Shown here in pieces: positions 55,148-63,922 of a stretch of 64,000 bases of DNA. Numbering within the stretch: position 1 is the first letter of the stretch; each line of letters opens with the position of its first letter. Both the position numbers and the translations under genes were made by a program. The stretch lies in assembly GCF_026240905.1 (NCBI RefSeq), contig NZ_JAPEVI010000003.1, positions 1,736,001 to 1,800,000 on the forward strand. The letters are read 5' to 3'. Source of the DNA: Roseibium salinum (GTDB taxonomy: Bacteria > Pseudomonadota > Alphaproteobacteria > Rhizobiales > Stappiaceae). The notes beneath the pieces are model-generated. The model was given only the letters and a program-made list of their open reading frames with translations. It was not told the origin of the DNA and searched no databases.

Positions 55148-56362
55148 ATGACGTCTCAAACGATTCCACGGGTGCCGAATTTACCCGCCAGGCGCCTGTT
55201 TCTCGACAAGCACGGTCTGTGTGCCACTCCGAAGGGCAGCGGCAAGGGCGACGATCTGTCCGCCGTCATCGACCAGCTCGGTTTCGTGCAGGTGGACAGC
55301 ATCAACACCGTCGCCCGGGCCCATCACATGATCGTCGCGGCCCGCAGGCCGGCCTACAAGGAAAAGAACCTCAAGGCCTTACTGGAACGGGACCGGCAAC
55401 TGTTCGAACACTGGACGCACGACGCGGCCGTGATCCCGGCCGCCTTGTTTCCCCATTGGCGCCTGCGCTTTGAGCGGGACAAGGAAGCCCTGATGGGCCG
55501 CTGGCGGAACTGGCGCCGCAACGGCTTTGAGGCGAAGTTCGACGAGGTTCTCAAGCAGATCAGCGCCCATGGCCCGGTCACTTCTGCAACCATCGGTAAA
55601 GATGAAAAGCGCAGCAGCGGCGGCTGGTGGGACTGGCACCCGTCGAAAACCGCACTGGAGTTCCTGTGGCGCACGGGCGCGCTTTCCGTGTGCCGGCGCG
55701 AGGGCTTTCAGAAAGTCTACGATCTCACCGAGCGGGTGATTCCGGCAGAGCATCTGAACACGCGCTTTGACGCCGAGGAAACGGTCGACTGGGCGGCCCG
55801 GTCCGCACTCGACAGGCTCGGCTTTGCGACGTCAGGGGAAATCTCCGCTTTCTGGGATCTGATCACGCCGCAGGAAGCCAAGGCCTGGTGCGAAGAGGCA
55901 CGCGTCAGCGGAGACATCATTGATGTCGAGATCGAATGCATGGATGGCGCGTTCCGCAAGGTGTTTGCCTATCCGGAAACGCTCGACACCCTTGCTTCAA
56001 TCCCCGAACCGTCTCCCCGCGTGCGCATCCTCTCGCCGTTCGATCCGGCGCTGCGCGACCGCAAACGCGCGGAGCGTCTTTTCGGGTTCTCGTACCGGAT
56101 CGAAATCTTCGTCCCCGAGGCCAAGCGCAAATACGGCTATTACGTTTTTCCGGTGATGGAGCGGGACAGGCTGATCGGGCGCATCGACATGAAGGCGCTC
56201 CGCAGCGAGGGCAGACTGCATGTGCGTGCCTTCTGGCCGGAAGACCGCGTGCGCATGAGCAAGGGCCGCCTGGACCGCCTGGAGGCGGAGCTTGGCAGGG
56301 TGGCCCGGTTCTCCGGCTGTTCGGATGTCAGCTTCGAGACCGACTGGCTGCGGACGGCCTGA
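55148..56362 (+). CDS. YcaQ/AlkX-type DNA glycosylase (winged-helix)
   Basis: A 404-residue member of the HTH_42 family (YcaQ/AlkX), DNA glycosylases that unhook interstrand crosslinks and remove bulky alkyl lesions. The catalytic QxD motif is 'VQVDSINTVARAHH' (Gln/Asp about residues 42-44), and the family's 'WTHDAAVIP' and 'SPFDP' stretches are present. It has three winged-helix units. ATG 55148 is used, as the upstream codons in this frame overlap the terminator. It is single, between the GlxA gene and tdh, with the latter convergent. Confidence 0.85.
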   Translation: MTSQTIPRVPNLPARRLFLDKHGLCATPKGSGKGDDLSAVIDQLGFVQVDSINTVARAHHMIVAARRPAYKEKNLKALLERDRQLFEHWTHDAAVIPAALFPHWRLRFERDKEALMGRWRNWRRNGFEAKFDEVLKQISAHGPVTSATIGKDEKRSSGGWWDWHPSKTALEFLWRTGALSVCRREGFQKVYDLTERVIPAEHLNTRFDAEETVDWAARSALDRLGFATSGEISAFWDLITPQEAKAWCEEARVSGDIIDVEIECMDGAFRKVFAYPETLDTLASIPEPSPRVRILSPFDPALRDRKRAERLFGFSYRIEIFVPEAKRKYGYYVFPVMERDRLIGRIDMKALRSEGRLHVRAFWPEDRVRMSKGRLDRLEAELGRVARFSGCSDVSFETDWLRTA

Positions 56363-56451
56363 ACCAAGGCCGCCCGTCAAACGGCTCTGACGCAATCCGG
56401 CGCGTCCTGGCGCCCCTGGTGCGGTCCCCGAATGGCGAGCGTCGCCTGTGC

Positions 56452-57492
56452 TCAGCTCCAGTTCAGGACCACCTTCCCGGCTTCGCCGGATTTCATTGCC
56501 GCAAATCCCTGTTCGAAATCATCGATGCCGAACCGGTGGGTGATGACATTGCGTACGTTGAGGCCGTTCTGGAGCATGGCGATCATCTTGTACCAGGTCT
56601 CGAAGATTTCCCGTCCGTAAACGCCCTTGATGGTGATGGCCTTGAAGACGATGCGTGACCAGTCGACCGGCGACTTGCCGGGTGGAATGCCAAGCAGCGC
56701 GATCCGGCCGCCCATCACAAGGTTTTCGACCATCTGATCCAGCGCCGCCTGGCTGCCGGACATTTCGAGGCCGACGTCGAAGCCCTCACGCATGCCGAGC
56801 TTGTTCTCGATGCCTTTCAGATCTTGCGTCGCGACATTGACCGGCACCACATCGACAACCTTTGTCGCCAGGTCCAGCCGCGCCTGGTTAATGTCGGTGA
56901 TCACCACGTTGCGCGCACCGACATGGCGGGCGACCGCAGCGGCCATGATGCCGATCGGACCGGCCCCGGTGACCAGCACATCCTCGCCGACCAGATCGAA
57001 ACTCAGTGCGGTGTGCACCGCGTTGCCGAGCGGATCGAGTATGGCGCCGATTTCATCGTCGATCTCGTCCGGCAACGGCACGACGTTGAAGGCGGGCAGA
57101 CGCAGATATTCGGCGAAGGCCCCCTGTTCGTTTACGCCGATCCCGCGGGTTTCCGGATCCAGATGAAACTTTCCGGCGCGCCACTGACGCGAATGCGTGC
57201 CGATCAGATGCCCCTCGCCGGAGCAGCGCTGGCCGATCCGGAAATCGGTGACGTTGGTGCCGAGCTCGACGATCTCCCCGGCGAATTCGTGGCCGGTGAT
57301 CAGTGGAACCGGCACGGTTTTTGCCGCCCAGTCGTCCCAGTTCCAGATATGGATATCGGTGCCGCATATGCCGGTCTTGTGGATCTTGATCAGGACGTCG
57401 TCTGGGCCGATTTCAGGCACTGGCGCCCGGGTCATCCAAAGGCCTTCCCTCGGTTCGGATTTGCACAGCGCCTTCATCTGATTGGTGTTCAT
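56452..57492 (-). CDS. tdh: L-threonine 3-dehydrogenase
   Basis: Oxidises L-threonine to 2-amino-3-oxobutanoate with NAD+; Kbl then splits this to glycine and acetyl-CoA. The 346-residue medium-chain dehydrogenase has catalytic zinc ligands C43, H68 and E69 ('GICGTD', 'GHEF') and the NAD fold around '[27 protein letters not shown]'. The structural-zinc loop is unusual: the four cysteines of the E. coli enzyme align with Gly98, Ser101, Trp104 and Asp112. The gene overlaps the kbl stop by 4 bp (ATGA), so the two are translationally coupled. Confidence 0.93.
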   Translation of the reverse strand: MNTNQMKALCKSEPREGLWMTRAPVPEIGPDDVLIKIHKTGICGTDIHIWNWDDWAAKTVPVPLITGHEFAGEIVELGTNVTDFRIGQRCSGEGHLIGTHSRQWRAGKFHLDPETRGIGVNEQGAFAEYLRLPAFNVVPLPDEIDDEIGAILDPLGNAVHTALSFDLVGEDVLVTGAGPIGIMAAAVARHVGARNVVITDINQARLDLATKVVDVVPVNVATQDLKGIENKLGMREGFDVGLEMSGSQAALDQMVENLVMGGRIALLGIPPGKSPVDWSRIVFKAITIKGVYGREIFETWYKMIAMLQNGLNVRNVITHRFGIDDFEQGFAAMKSGEAGKVVLNWS

Positions 57493-58676
57493 GACAGAAC
57501 TCCCGTCGCCTTTCCGGCCTTGCCGAACGCATCCAATGCGCGGTCCAGGTCGTCTCTGGTCAATGCCGCATTCATCTGCGTGCGGATGCGCGCCTCGCCG
57601 CGCGGAACCACGGGGAAGAAGAAGCCGGAGACATAAACCCCCTCGTCAAACAGCTTCGCCGCCATAGCCTGCGCAAGCTTCGCTTCTCCCAGCATCACCG
57701 GAATGATCGGATGCTCGCCCGGCAGCAGTGTGAAGCCGAGGGTTTCCAGACCGGTCCGCCAGTATGCGGCGTTTTCGAACAGGCTCCGGCGCAGGTCATC
57801 GCCTTCCTCCACGAGCCTGATCGCTTCCAGCGCGCTCATGACAATTGCCGGCGGCAGGGAGTTCGAGAACAAATAGGGCCGTGCCCTCTGTCGGAGAAGG
57901 TCGATCACCGGCTGCGGCCCGGCAACGTAACCGCCGATGCCCCCGCCAAGCGCCTTGCCGAGGGTTCCGGTCAGAATATCAACGTCGACACCGAAATGTG
58001 CCGGCGTGCCCTGCCCCTTGGGTCCCATGAAACCGGTGGCATGGCAGTCGTCGACCATCACGACGGCACCGTGTTCTTTGGCAAGGGCGGTGATTTCGGG
58101 AAGCTTTGCCAGGTAGCCGTCCATGGAAAAGACGCCGTCGGTGGCGATCATGATGTGACGGCAGCCCACCTCCCGTGCTTCCTTCAGTTTCTCTTCCAGA
58201 TCCGCCATGTCGGAATTGGCGTATCGCAGGCGCCGCGCCTTGCAGAGCCGGATGCCGTCAATGATCGAGGCATGATTGAGCGCGTCCGATATGATCGCGT
58301 CCTCAGGGCCGAGAAGCGGTTCGAACAGACCGCCATTGGCGTCGAAACAGGCGGCAAACAGAATGGAATCGTCCTTGCCCAAAAACCGTGCCAGGCGCTG
58401 TTCGAGTTCCCGGTGGATGTCCTGCGTGCCGCAGATGAAGCGCACGGACGCCATACCGTAGCCTTTCGGTCCGAGCGCCTTCCTTGCCGCTTCTTCCAGC
58501 GCGGGATGATCCGCCAGGCCAAGATAGTTGTTGGCGCACAGATTGATGACTTCGCGCCCGTCCACCGTGATGCGCGCGCCCTGCGGCGAGGTGATCAGCC
58601 GCTCGCGCTTGTAGAGCCCTTCGGCCTCGATTTCCTCCAGAATGTCGGCAACATGAGACAGAAACGCGTCGGACAC
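57489..58676 (-). CDS. kbl: Glycine C-acetyltransferase (2-amino-3-ketobutyrate CoA ligase)
   Basis: PLP-dependent cleavage of 2-amino-3-oxobutanoate with CoA to glycine and acetyl-CoA. The 395-residue protein has '[10 protein letters not shown]', '[10 protein letters not shown]', '[10 protein letters not shown]' (cofactor Asp and His) and the Schiff-base Lys in '[16 protein letters not shown]'. A GTG at 58676 is the start, with GGAGGA 6 bases upstream; the length then matches the family exactly. A 37-bp perfect palindrome lies 71 bp upstream, between it and the XRE regulator gene. Operon with tdh. Confidence 0.94.
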   Translation of the reverse strand: MSDAFLSHVADILEEIEAEGLYKRERLITSPQGARITVDGREVINLCANNYLGLADHPALEEAARKALGPKGYGMASVRFICGTQDIHRELEQRLARFLGKDDSILFAACFDANGGLFEPLLGPEDAIISDALNHASIIDGIRLCKARRLRYANSDMADLEEKLKEAREVGCRHIMIATDGVFSMDGYLAKLPEITALAKEHGAVVMVDDCHATGFMGPKGQGTPAHFGVDVDILTGTLGKALGGGIGGYVAGPQPVIDLLRQRARPYLFSNSLPPAIVMSALEAIRLVEEGDDLRRSLFENAAYWRTGLETLGFTLLPGEHPIIPVMLGEAKLAQAMAAKLFDEGVYVSGFFFPVVPRGEARIRTQMNAALTRDDLDRALDAFGKAGKATGVLS

Positions 58677-58746
58677 AGGGCTTCCTCCGGCAAAGTTGGA
58701 TGGCTTCCTCCACCATGCCGAATTTTCACCGGAAATGAAAGTTCGA

Positions 58747-58783
58747 TTTCCTTGATAACGGAAAAATTCCGTTATCAAGGAAA
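58747..58783. promoter_or_regulatory. 37-bp perfect palindrome upstream of kbl
   Basis: TTTCCTTGATAACGGAA and its exact reverse complement (58747-58763 and 58767-58783) flank a 3-base centre. It lies between the XRE regulator's stop (58788) and the kbl start (58676). It has no terminator-like T run on the minus strand. The core ACGGA-N5-TCCGT resembles the dyad in front of the XRE gene, so this is probably the operator controlling kbl-tdh, though a hairpin role at the regulator's 3' end cannot be excluded. Confidence 0.6.
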
Positions 58784-58787
58784 AATT

Positions 58788-59348
58788 CTAGAGCTTCACC
58801 ACCATCAGTATAGCGCGCGCAGGCCCGCCGACGGCCTCAATGGAGTGAGGAACATCGGCTGCATACCGGGCGGTATCCCCGTTGCCGATGATGCCTTTGG
58901 CAACACCCGAGGTCACCTGCAGCTTGCCCTCTTCAGCGATCAACTGCTCCCTGGTGCCGCGCTCATGCGGTTTGCTCTCCAGCTTTCCGCCTTCGGCAAA
59001 GATCAGCTCGTAGACTTCGAACCGGCCGGTGTCCTGAGGCGATGACAGGATGCGGATCTTGCAGCCGTCCCCTGCCCGGTCAAGCGCCGGGGTCTGGTGT
59101 TCATGCTGGATTTCCACCCTGTCCTCGGCCGCTTCCTCGCCCAGGAGACCGGCGAAATCGACATTCAGGGCGCGCGTCAGGTTGAGCAGCGTTGCGACGG
59201 TCGGATTGGATTCGCCGCGCTCGATCTGGCTGACCATGGAACGGGAAACGCCTGAAAGCTTTTCGACTGCCTCGAGCGACAGGCCTTGCGCCCGCCGGGC
59301 CTTCTTCAGGCGTGCGGGAAGACGGGAGAGAATGTCTGAATCTGTCAT
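58788..59348 (-). CDS. XRE-family regulator with cupin domain
   Basis: A 186-residue regulator: helix-turn-helix at about residues 10-65 ('ARRAQGLSLEAVEKLSGVSRSMVSQIERGESNPT') and a C-terminal cupin_2 domain at about 105-183 ('FEVYELIFAEGGKLESKPHERGTREQLIAEEGKL'), which likely binds an amino-acid-like effector or metal. This is the arrangement seen in many regulators of amino acid catabolism. The ATG at 59348 lies next to the dyad at 59350-59366, with no Shine-Dalgarno sequence visible, so the message may be leaderless. It lies upstream of kbl-tdh on the same strand and is the likely regulator of that operon. Confidence 0.9.
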   Translation of the reverse strand: MTDSDILSRLPARLKKARRAQGLSLEAVEKLSGVSRSMVSQIERGESNPTVATLLNLTRALNVDFAGLLGEEAAEDRVEIQHEHQTPALDRAGDGCKIRILSSPQDTGRFEVYELIFAEGGKLESKPHERGTREQLIAEEGKLQVTSGVAKGIIGNGDTARYAADVPHSIEAVGGPARAILMVVKL

Positions 59349-59349
59349 C

Positions 59350-59366
59350 ACGGAACTAAAATCCGT
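59350..59366. promoter_or_regulatory. Candidate autoregulatory dyad of the XRE-cupin gene
   Basis: ACGGA-N7-TCCGT immediately upstream of the start codon. The half-sites match the core of the kbl palindrome (ACGGA-N5-TCCGT), so the same protein may bind both. Spacing differs by two bases, which weakens the claim. Confidence 0.4.
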
Positions 59367-59483
59367 TCTGGCAGATTTTGCAATTCTTTCTTTTTCCCGC
59401 TGTCCGGTTTGCCGCTCCGTGATATTTTCGCCCCGCCTGCCGCAACCTGGACGTAGAATTCCGCGGCAGATTGGGGGAAACTC

Positions 59484-59858
59484 ATGCAACCGATACCACG
59501 TTTATTCTTTGCAACCGCTGTCATCTTCGTACTGATCGGCATGGGCTGGGGCATTCACATGTCGGCGACGACAGATTTCACACTGGCCCCGGCTCACGGC
59601 CACCTGAACCTGATCGGCTTTGTGGCGATGGCTGTCTTCGGGACCTACTATGCGCTGGTGCCAAAGGCCGCATCCGGACGTCTTGCGATCGCCCACTACA
59701 CGCTCGCAGTCCTCACCGTCGTGGTGATGGTTCCGGGCATCGCGATGGCAATCAACCAGAGCGGCGAAGCGCTTGCCAAGGCAGGTTCTGGTCTCGCGGT
59801 CCTGACGATGCTGCTGTTTCTGTTCGTCATCGTCCGCTTCCGAGATCCGGCCGCCTAA
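59484..59858 (+). CDS. Small four-helix membrane protein, heme-copper-oxidase-like
   Basis: A 124-residue inner-membrane protein with four hydrophobic segments. The stretch 'GWGIHMSATTDFTLAPAHGHLNLIGFVAMAVFGTYYALVP' resembles parts of cytochrome-oxidase subunit I-like (cbb3 subunit-like) proteins, including two His that could bind heme or metal. It is too short for an oxidase. It is divergent from the XRE gene. Function unknown. Confidence 0.7.
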   Translation: MQPIPRLFFATAVIFVLIGMGWGIHMSATTDFTLAPAHGHLNLIGFVAMAVFGTYYALVPKAASGRLAIAHYTLAVLTVVVMVPGIAMAINQSGEALAKAGSGLAVLTMLLFLFVIVRFRDPAA

Positions 59859-59921
59859 GAGGCCGGGACCAAATCCTGCACAGGGAGCACCCGGCTTCTT
59901 TATGGCGCCCGGTGTTGTCTG

Positions 59922-59945
59922 GCCGGGCGCAATGCTGCGCCCGGC
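59922..59945 (+). terminator. Hairpin after the small membrane-protein gene
   Basis: GCCGGGCGCA / TGCGCCCGGC with a 4-base loop, 64 bases after the stop codon. No T run follows, so it may be a weak or factor-assisted terminator. Confidence 0.5.
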
Positions 59946-60144
59946 AATCAATTCACCGGTCGCGCCGCACCGCCCGATCCCGGCCGGAACCCCAGCCCTC
60001 CGGTCGCAAACGATCGGTTGAAGGTCGCATTCAGAACATTTGCTGCGCTGCCCTCACCCGTAGCGTTCTTGAGAAGGGTCAATGCGATAGGACCTTGCGT
60101 GTCCGACAAAGATTTCTACAGGAAACGCTTTCGGAGAGACTTAG

Positions 60145-61816
60145 ATGGCCAGCGATATCGAAATTGCCCGTGCAGCCGACATGAAGCCGATCCAGGAGAT
60201 CGGAGCGCGGCTGAACATCCCTGACGAAGCTCTCCTGCCCTACGGGCGCACAAAGGCCAAGATATCGGCGGATTTCGTTGAAAACGTCAACGGACGCAAG
60301 GACGGCAAGCTGATCCTGGTCACGGCGATCAACCCGACGCCGGCCGGGGAAGGCAAGACCACGACCACCGTCGGGCTCGGAGACGGGCTCAACCGGATCG
60401 GCAAGAACGCGATGATCTGTCTGCGTGAACCGTCGCTCGGCCCCTGTTTCGGCATGAAGGGCGGCGCGGCCGGAGGCGGCTATGCGCAGGTCGTGCCGAT
60501 GGAAGACATCAACCTGCACTTCACCGGCGACTTCCATGCCATCACTTCGGCCCACAACCTGCTGGCCGCGCTTATCGAGAACCACATCTACTGGGGCAAC
60601 GATCTTGATATTGACCAGCGCCGGGTGACCTGGCGACGGGTGATCGACATGAACGACCGCGCGCTGAGGTCGATCGTCTGCTCCCTCGGCGGCGTCGCCA
60701 ACGGCTTTCCGCGCGAGATCCGGCTTCGACATTACGGTTGCCTCCGAAATCATGGCGATCCTCTGCCTGGCAACGGATCTTCACGACCTGCAGCGGCGCC
60801 TGGGCAACATGATCGTCGCCTACCGGCGCGACCGCACCGCCGTCACCGCGAGGGACCTGGAAGCCGATGGCGCGATGACCGTCCTCCTGAAGGAAGCGCT
60901 GCAGCCGAACCTGGTTCAGACCCTGGAAAACAATCCCGCCTTCATCCACGGCGGCCCGTTCGCCAATATCGCCCATGGCTGCAACTCCGTCGTTGCCACG
61001 AAGACGGCCCTGAAACTGGCCGATTATGTGGTGACCGAAGCCGGATTCGGGGCGGATCTCGGGGCCGAGAAATTCTTCGACATCAAGTGCCGCAAGGCCG
61101 GGCTGCATCCCGATGCCGTCGTCATCGTCGCCACCGTCAAGGCGCTGAAGATGAATGGCGGTGTCGCGAAGGAGGATCTGGGAACCGAGAACGTCAAGGC
61201 CGTCGTCAAGGGTTGCGCCAACCTTGGCCGTCACGTCGAGAACGTCAAACAGTTCGGCGTTCCGGCGGTCGTTGCCATCAACCACTTCACGGCGGACACG
61301 GAGGCCGAAATCCAGGCGGTGCAGGCCTATTGCGCCGAACTGGGTGTCGACGCGATCGTCGCAACGCACTGGGCGGATGGCTCCGCCGGCACCGAAACTC
61401 TTGCCAAGCGCGTCGCCATGCTGGCTGAAAGCGGCGCGTCGCAATTCGCCCCGCTTTACGACGACCACCTGCCGCTGTTCGAGAAAATCGAAACCATTGC
61501 CAAACGCATCTACCGGGCCAACGAGGTTCTTGCCGACAAATCCGTACGCGATCAGTTGCGCCGCTGGGAAGCGGACGGTTTTGGCCACCTGCCGGTCTGC
61601 ATGGCCAAGACGCAGTATTCCTTCTCCACCGACCCGCAACTGCGCGGCGCTCCTTCCGGCCATAGCGTGCCCGTGCGCGAAGTGCGGCTTGCGGCGGGCG
61701 CCGGTTTCGTCGTCGCCATCTGCGGGGAAATCATGACCATGCCCGGCCTGCCCCGCATCCCGTCCGCGAACCATATCCGTCTGGATGAAGAGGGCAGGAT
61801 CGAGGGGCTGTTCTAG
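60145..61816 (+). pseudogene. fhs: Formate--tetrahydrofolate ligase, one-base frameshift
   Basis: Links formate and tetrahydrofolate to 10-formyl-THF using ATP, or runs in reverse to make ATP from formyl-THF. The first frame holds the ATP-binding '[18 protein letters not shown]' and '[24 protein letters not shown]' and runs to '[10 protein letters not shown]'. It goes out of frame at 60719, where an extra T in GAGATCCGG turns '[21 protein letters not shown]' out of frame. From 60720 the second frame is intact to the end ('[16 protein letters not shown]', '[15 protein letters not shown]'). Dropping that base gives a 556-residue enzyme of standard length. No other damage is visible. It precedes the corrinoid operon by 234 bp on the same strand. 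Confidence 0.86.
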
Positions 61817-62050
61817 AGAATTCCGTACTCGCCGGGAACAGTGGTAGCCGGGGTCTGAGAGGCGGAGAAATCATGTTTGCATCAGCCTGGCACCGTGGCG
61901 GAAATCCCACTCTCCACGTTGGACCAGTCACCGATTTTTTACCTGTCGCGTAAACGACTTGGCGTGTCGCTTTAAAGATATCGGGAACTTCGGCATGGGG
62001 CATAAGGTTTTGCAGTAAATTGATGCCCTTGTGGCCCTTTGGAGCTGCCC

Positions 62051-62752
62051 ATGTCTGAAGACGATATCGATCTCGCCACTCTGTCCGACGACGACCTCGT
62101 CCTGCAGATGCATGACGACCTTTACGACGGTCTGCAGGACGAAGTCGTGGAAGGTGTCAAGATTCTGCTGGAGCGCGGCTGGACGCCCTACGATGTCCTG
62201 ACGAAAGCGCTCGTCGAAGGCATGCGCATCGTCGGGGTCGACTTCCGCGACGGCATCCTGTTCGTGCCGGAAGTCCTCCTGTCGGCCAATGCGATGAAGT
62301 CGGGCATGCACATCCTGCGCCCGCTCCTGGCCGAAACCGGCGCGCCGAAAGTCGGCAAGATGGTGATCGGCACCGTGAAGGGCGACATCCACGACATCGG
62401 CAAGAACCTCGTCTCCATGATGATGGAAGGCGCGGGTTTCGAAGTCATCGACATCGGCATCAACAACCCGGTCGAGAACTACCTGGCCGCCCTTGAGGAA
62501 CACCAGCCCGACATTCTGGGCATGTCCGCCCTGCTGACGACCACCATGCCTTACATGAAGGTCGTCATCGACGAGATGAAGGCCAAGGGCATCCGGGACG
62601 ACTATATCGTGCTCGTCGGCGGCGCACCGCTGAACGAGGAATTCGGCGACGCCGTCGGCGCCGACGGTTATTGCCGGGATGCGGCTGTTGCGGTGGAAAT
62701 GGCGAAGGACCTGATCGCCCGCCGCCACAACCAGCTGGCCAACAGAGGCTAG
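62051..62752 (+). CDS. Corrinoid (B12-binding) methyltransferase protein, MtbC/MttC type
   Basis: A 233-residue shuttle protein that carries a methyl group on cobalamin. An N-terminal helical cap (about 1-95; 'PEVLLSANAMKSGMHIL') is followed by the Rossmann B12 domain with the cobalt-ligand motif DxHxxG (D112, H114, G117 in 'GDIHDIGKNLV'), 'GMSALLTTTM' and the Gly-Gly of 'LVGGAPLN'. The partner methyltransferases (MttB-like and a methyl-THF-forming one) are not in the window. The ATG at 62051 begins MSEDDIDL; an in-frame ATG at 62039 is possible. It is the first gene of an operon with the DUF1638 gene 4 bp downstream. Confidence 0.9.
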   Translation: MSEDDIDLATLSDDDLVLQMHDDLYDGLQDEVVEGVKILLERGWTPYDVLTKALVEGMRIVGVDFRDGILFVPEVLLSANAMKSGMHILRPLLAETGAPKVGKMVIGTVKGDIHDIGKNLVSMMMEGAGFEVIDIGINNPVENYLAALEEHQPDILGMSALLTTTMPYMKVVIDEMKAKGIRDDYIVLVGGAPLNEEFGDAVGADGYCRDAAVAVEMAKDLIARRHNQLANRG

Positions 62753-62756
62753 AGCC

Positions 62757-63413
62757 ATGTACCAGGAGGCTGCCGATATGCGTGTGGGCGAGCCTCTCTT
62801 TCCGGTTGAGACGGATGGGAGCGCGACCGACAAGGCCGGCCGCGTTCTCGTTATCGCGTGTGGAGCCCTGGCGCGCGAAATCCTCGCCATCCGCGACCTG
62901 AACGGGCTCGATCACATCGACCTGACCTGCCTGCCTGCGAAGCTTCACAATTCACCGGAAAAGATCCCGGATGCGGTGCGCCGCGCGATCCTGATGAACC
63001 AGGACAGCTATTCCGAGATCCTGGTGGCCTATGGCGATTGCGGGACCGGCGGCCTTCTGGACAAGGTTCTCGAGGAGACCGGCGCACGCCGGATCGCCGG
63101 CGCGCATTGCTATGCCTTCTTTACCGGCGTTGAAGCGTTCGACGACCTGGAAGAGGATCAGCTCGGCACCTTCTATCTGACCGACTTTCTGGCCCGGCAC
63201 TTCCAGACCATGGTGATCGAACCGCTCGGGCTCGACTGGCACCCGCACCTCCGGGACATGTATTTCACCCACTATACGCGGGTGCTTTATCTGGCCCAGA
63301 CGGACGACCCGGCTCTCGAGGATGCCGCGCGCAGGGCCGCCGACCGGCTCGGCCTTGCCTTTGAAATGCGCCGCACGGGATACGGCCTTCTGACGCCTTT
63401 CCTGGCCGGCTGA
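62757..63413 (+). CDS. DUF1638-domain protein
   Basis: A 218-residue soluble protein of the DUF1638 family, known from methanogens and bacteria beside corrinoid methyltransferase genes. Conserved features are 'VLVIACGALAREILAI', 'LTCLPAKLHNSPEKIPDAV', 'VAYGDCGTGGLLDKVL' and 'GAHCYAFFTG', including several invariant-looking cysteines (C35, C58, C94, C117 region) and a His, which could bind a metal or corrinoid. Its function is not established. It starts 4 bp after the corrinoid gene stop, a tight operon arrangement. Confidence 0.85.
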   Translation: MYQEAADMRVGEPLFPVETDGSATDKAGRVLVIACGALAREILAIRDLNGLDHIDLTCLPAKLHNSPEKIPDAVRRAILMNQDSYSEILVAYGDCGTGGLLDKVLEETGARRIAGAHCYAFFTGVEAFDDLEEDQLGTFYLTDFLARHFQTMVIEPLGLDWHPHLRDMYFTHYTRVLYLAQTDDPALEDAARRAADRLGLAFEMRRTGYGLLTPFLAG

Positions 63414-63619
63414 ACCTGACACTTCCGAACAGTTGGAAACCGGGGAATCGGGACCCGATTCGATGACGTGGCGTGCGGCGGGGACGGAAAGCCTTCCGTG
63501 GACGGGCAATAAACGAACCGGCGTCGGGACAAGTCGGTTTTTCACGTGATTTTGCCGGTATCTTGCGACCTGAAACGCCTCGCTTGAGCAATCATGGTCT
63601 TGAAGAGGAATGAGAGACC

Positions 63620-63922
63620 ATGGCGCAGAAAATCGTCGTCTACTGGCGGGATATCCCGGCACAGATCCTGGTGAAGAAAGGCCGGACATCGGCACGCCGG
63701 GAAATGCCGTCGGTATTCATGGAAGTGATCGATGCCTGCGCGATGCGGATCGGGGCGAAGGACAGTGACGCCTATATGGCAGAATGGCGCCGCACCGATC
63801 CCGCCGAGGTCTCTGACAATCTGGAAGAGGAAGCGGACGCGGCCCTGAGTGAACTGGTTGCCGCCTATCCGAAAGAGCGACTGAATGCCTTGCTGGCACG
63901 TGGAGGAATCGAGAATGACTGA
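63620..63922 (+). CDS. PF13769-type (virulence-factor-named) small protein
   Basis: A 100-residue soluble protein beginning 'KIVVYWRDIPAQILVKKGRTSARREMPSVFMEVIDACAMRIG', the pattern of the family named Virulence_fact (PF13769), whose biochemical role is unknown despite the name. It lies 206 bp after the DUF1638 gene and its stop codon overlaps the next start by 8 bp (ATG at 63915), indicating translational coupling with the following gene. In related genomes it accompanies corrinoid methyltransferase genes, to the best of my recollection. Confidence 0.75.
   Translation: MAQKIVVYWRDIPAQILVKKGRTSARREMPSVFMEVIDACAMRIGAKDSDAYMAEWRRTDPAEVSDNLEEEADAALSELVAAYPKERLNALLARGGIEND

Noticed and set aside
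61817..62050. Possible cobalamin riboswitch before the corrinoid gene
   Set aside because: I could not find the B12-box or the conserved core; the region is only a probable promoter.
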